7,767 nt of DNA, from the NCBI GenBank assembly GCA_031292035.1, contig JARLHX010000138.1, forward strand, positions 1-7,767, written 5' to 3'. The notes under the pieces were generated by a model. The model ran no database searches and was not told where the DNA came from. It saw only the letters and a program-made list of their open reading frames with translations. The position numbers and the translations under genes are program-made. This stretch comes from Negativicutes bacterium (GTDB lineage Bacteria; Bacillota_C; Negativicutes; Sporomusales_B; JARLHX01). Below, piece after piece: positions 6,963-7,767 of the stretch (position 1 is the stretch's first letter; each line of letters starts with the position of its first letter).

Positions 6963-7767
6963 ATGGAGGAGACCCACGAGCAGCATAAACTGCACGGCTT
7001 TCTGCAATGCGCTATTTATCTTTCTATTGCACTCGAAGCCGTCATTTTTATCTACAAAGACGCCCCGTTCTGGGGCTTTTTTAATAAACCGATTGATAAG
7101 ACCAGCCACATCGTTATTTACCAACAGCTGATTTACAGCAAGCTGTTTACCTTCCTTTTGATCTGCCTGGTGAGCATCGGCACACTCGCTAAAAAGAAGC
7201 AGGATCTTGACCCTAAAAAGCAGATCGTTTACCCGCTGGCCATTGGCCTGCTCTTGTTTTTTGGCAGTATCATTTACCAGGGCCGGGATTCGGCGTTAGC
7301 ATTTGGTTATACGAGCTGGTTCAACCTGCTGTATATGGTTTGTTCGCTGGTGGGCGCATTGATGGTAAGCGTAGGTATGGACAATATTTCCAAGCTGATC
7401 CGCTCCGGCCTGGGCAAAGATGTGTGGAATGTGGAAGGGGAAAGTTTTATGCAGCCGGTAAAGCCGGTGGAAACGCCTTATTCGGTAAATATCCCGATGC
7501 AGTTTTATTACAAAAATAAAGTGCGCGACGGCTGGATCAATATCGTCAATCCCTTTCGCGGCACGATACTGATTGGCACGCCGGGTTCGGGAAAGTCATT
7601 TGGAATTGTTAATCCGTTCATTCGCCAGTTGATCGCCAAGGAATTTTGCGCGGTGGTGTATGATTATAAGTTCCCGGATTTGGGCAAGGTCGCCTATTAC
7701 CATTACCTGAAGGCGAAACAGGCGGGCAAGCTTAAAGCTTTTGATTTCCATGTGATCAATTTGAATG
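6963..7767 (+). CDS. traG: TraG/MobC-type type IV coupling protein, 3'-truncated
   Basis: These are the first 268 codons of a conjugative coupling ATPase, which links the relaxase-DNA complex to the mating channel at the inner membrane and drives DNA export. The frame is open to the window end; full proteins are about 650-700 residues, so Walker B and the rest of the ATPase are missing. Seen: a short cytoplasmic N-terminus, four hydrophobic segments (about residues 12-31, 60-76, 87-105 and 119-138), then a soluble part with the Walker A motif GTPGSGKS (205-212). This is followed by VVYDYKFPDLGKVAYYHY (231-248), typical of Bacteroidota TraG/MobC proteins, whose N-terminus often belongs to the YWFCY domain family. 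The start is the only ATG ahead of the first membrane segment; it is 13 bases after the methyltransferase stop and has an AT-rich leader instead of a Shine-Dalgarno site. Some elements call this gene mobC. The family call is firm; the symbol is by analogy. Confidence 0.85.
   Translation, partial: MEETHEQHKLHGFLQCAIYLSIALEAVIFIYKDAPFWGFFNKPIDKTSHIVIYQQLIYSKLFTFLLICLVSIGTLAKKKQDLDPKKQIVYPLAIGLLLFFGSIIYQGRDSALAFGYTSWFNLLYMVCSLVGALMVSVGMDNISKLIRSGLGKDVWNVEGESFMQPVKPVETPYSVNIPMQFYYKNKVRDGWINIVNPFRGTILIGTPGSGKSFGIVNPFIRQLIAKEFCAVVYDYKFPDLGKVAYYHYLKAKQAGKLKAFDFHVINLN
7056..7082 (+). terminator. Terminator-like hairpin inside the 5' part of the coupling-protein gene
   Basis: GCCCC (7062-7066) and GGGGC (7072-7076) form a perfect 5-bp G-C stem with loop GTTCT, followed at once by six T (7077-7082). 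The upstream AAAGA can pair with the T tract (with one C/T mismatch and a G-T pair), giving the A-rich/stem/T-rich form of an intrinsic terminator. It covers codons 32-40 (Lys-Asp-Ala-Pro-Phe-Trp-Gly-Phe-Phe), between membrane segments 1 and 2. Form is seen; function is not shown. The amino-acid sequence may simply force these bases. Confidence 0.35.

Noticed and set aside
7729..7742. AAGCTT repeated around AAA (near-palindrome)
   Set aside because: It is a short, imperfect repeat from Lys-Leu-Lys-Ala codons in the coupling-protein gene.

Overview
The window reads as the interior of a conjugative element (integrative conjugative element or conjugative transposon) from a Bacteroidota bacterium. 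The host call rests on three things. There is a TraN/DUF4138-type transfer protein at the left edge and a Bacteroidota-style TraG/MobC coupling protein at the right edge. Most start codons are preceded by AT-rich leaders without a Shine-Dalgarno sequence. The protein families are typical of Bacteroides, Sphingobacteriaceae or Chitinophagaceae elements. Genus cannot be set from the sequence; a Mucilaginibacter/Pedobacter-like or Chitinophaga-like host is only a guess.

Layout: all five genes are on the + strand and packed like one operon. 1-650 is the C-terminal part of traN (truncated by the window start). 650-901 is a small, very acidic protein of unknown function whose ATG overlaps the traN stop codon (TAATG). 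904-6438 is a giant 1844-residue fusion of an N-terminal adenine-methyltransferase-like domain and an SF2/SNF2-like helicase, related in architecture to the DarB-type methylase-helicases of phages and conjugative elements. 6461-6949 is a compact 162-residue DPPY-type methyltransferase. 6963-7767 is the 5' part of a TraG/MobC-type coupling ATPase (four membrane segments and the Walker A motif), truncated by the window end. No stretch above 25 bases lacks a gene, and no RNA gene, insertion sequence, CRISPR array or clear promoter was seen.

How it may work together: TraN is part of the mating channel and TraG/MobC brings the DNA to it. Between them lie two methyltransferase genes, one fused to a DNA translocase, plus an acidic small protein, with no restriction endonuclease visible. 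The simplest reading is a DNA-modification or anti-restriction module built into the transfer operon to protect incoming single- or double-stranded element DNA. This is inference.

The least expected structural signals are two terminator-like hairpins inside coding sequence. One is a perfect 10-bp arm inverted repeat with flanking A6/T6 tracts at 2105-2133, in the linker after the methylase domain. The other is a GC stem with a T6 tail at 7056-7082, about 100 bases into the coupling-protein gene. Both could be chance, but both are well formed and lie where premature termination would separate gene modules.
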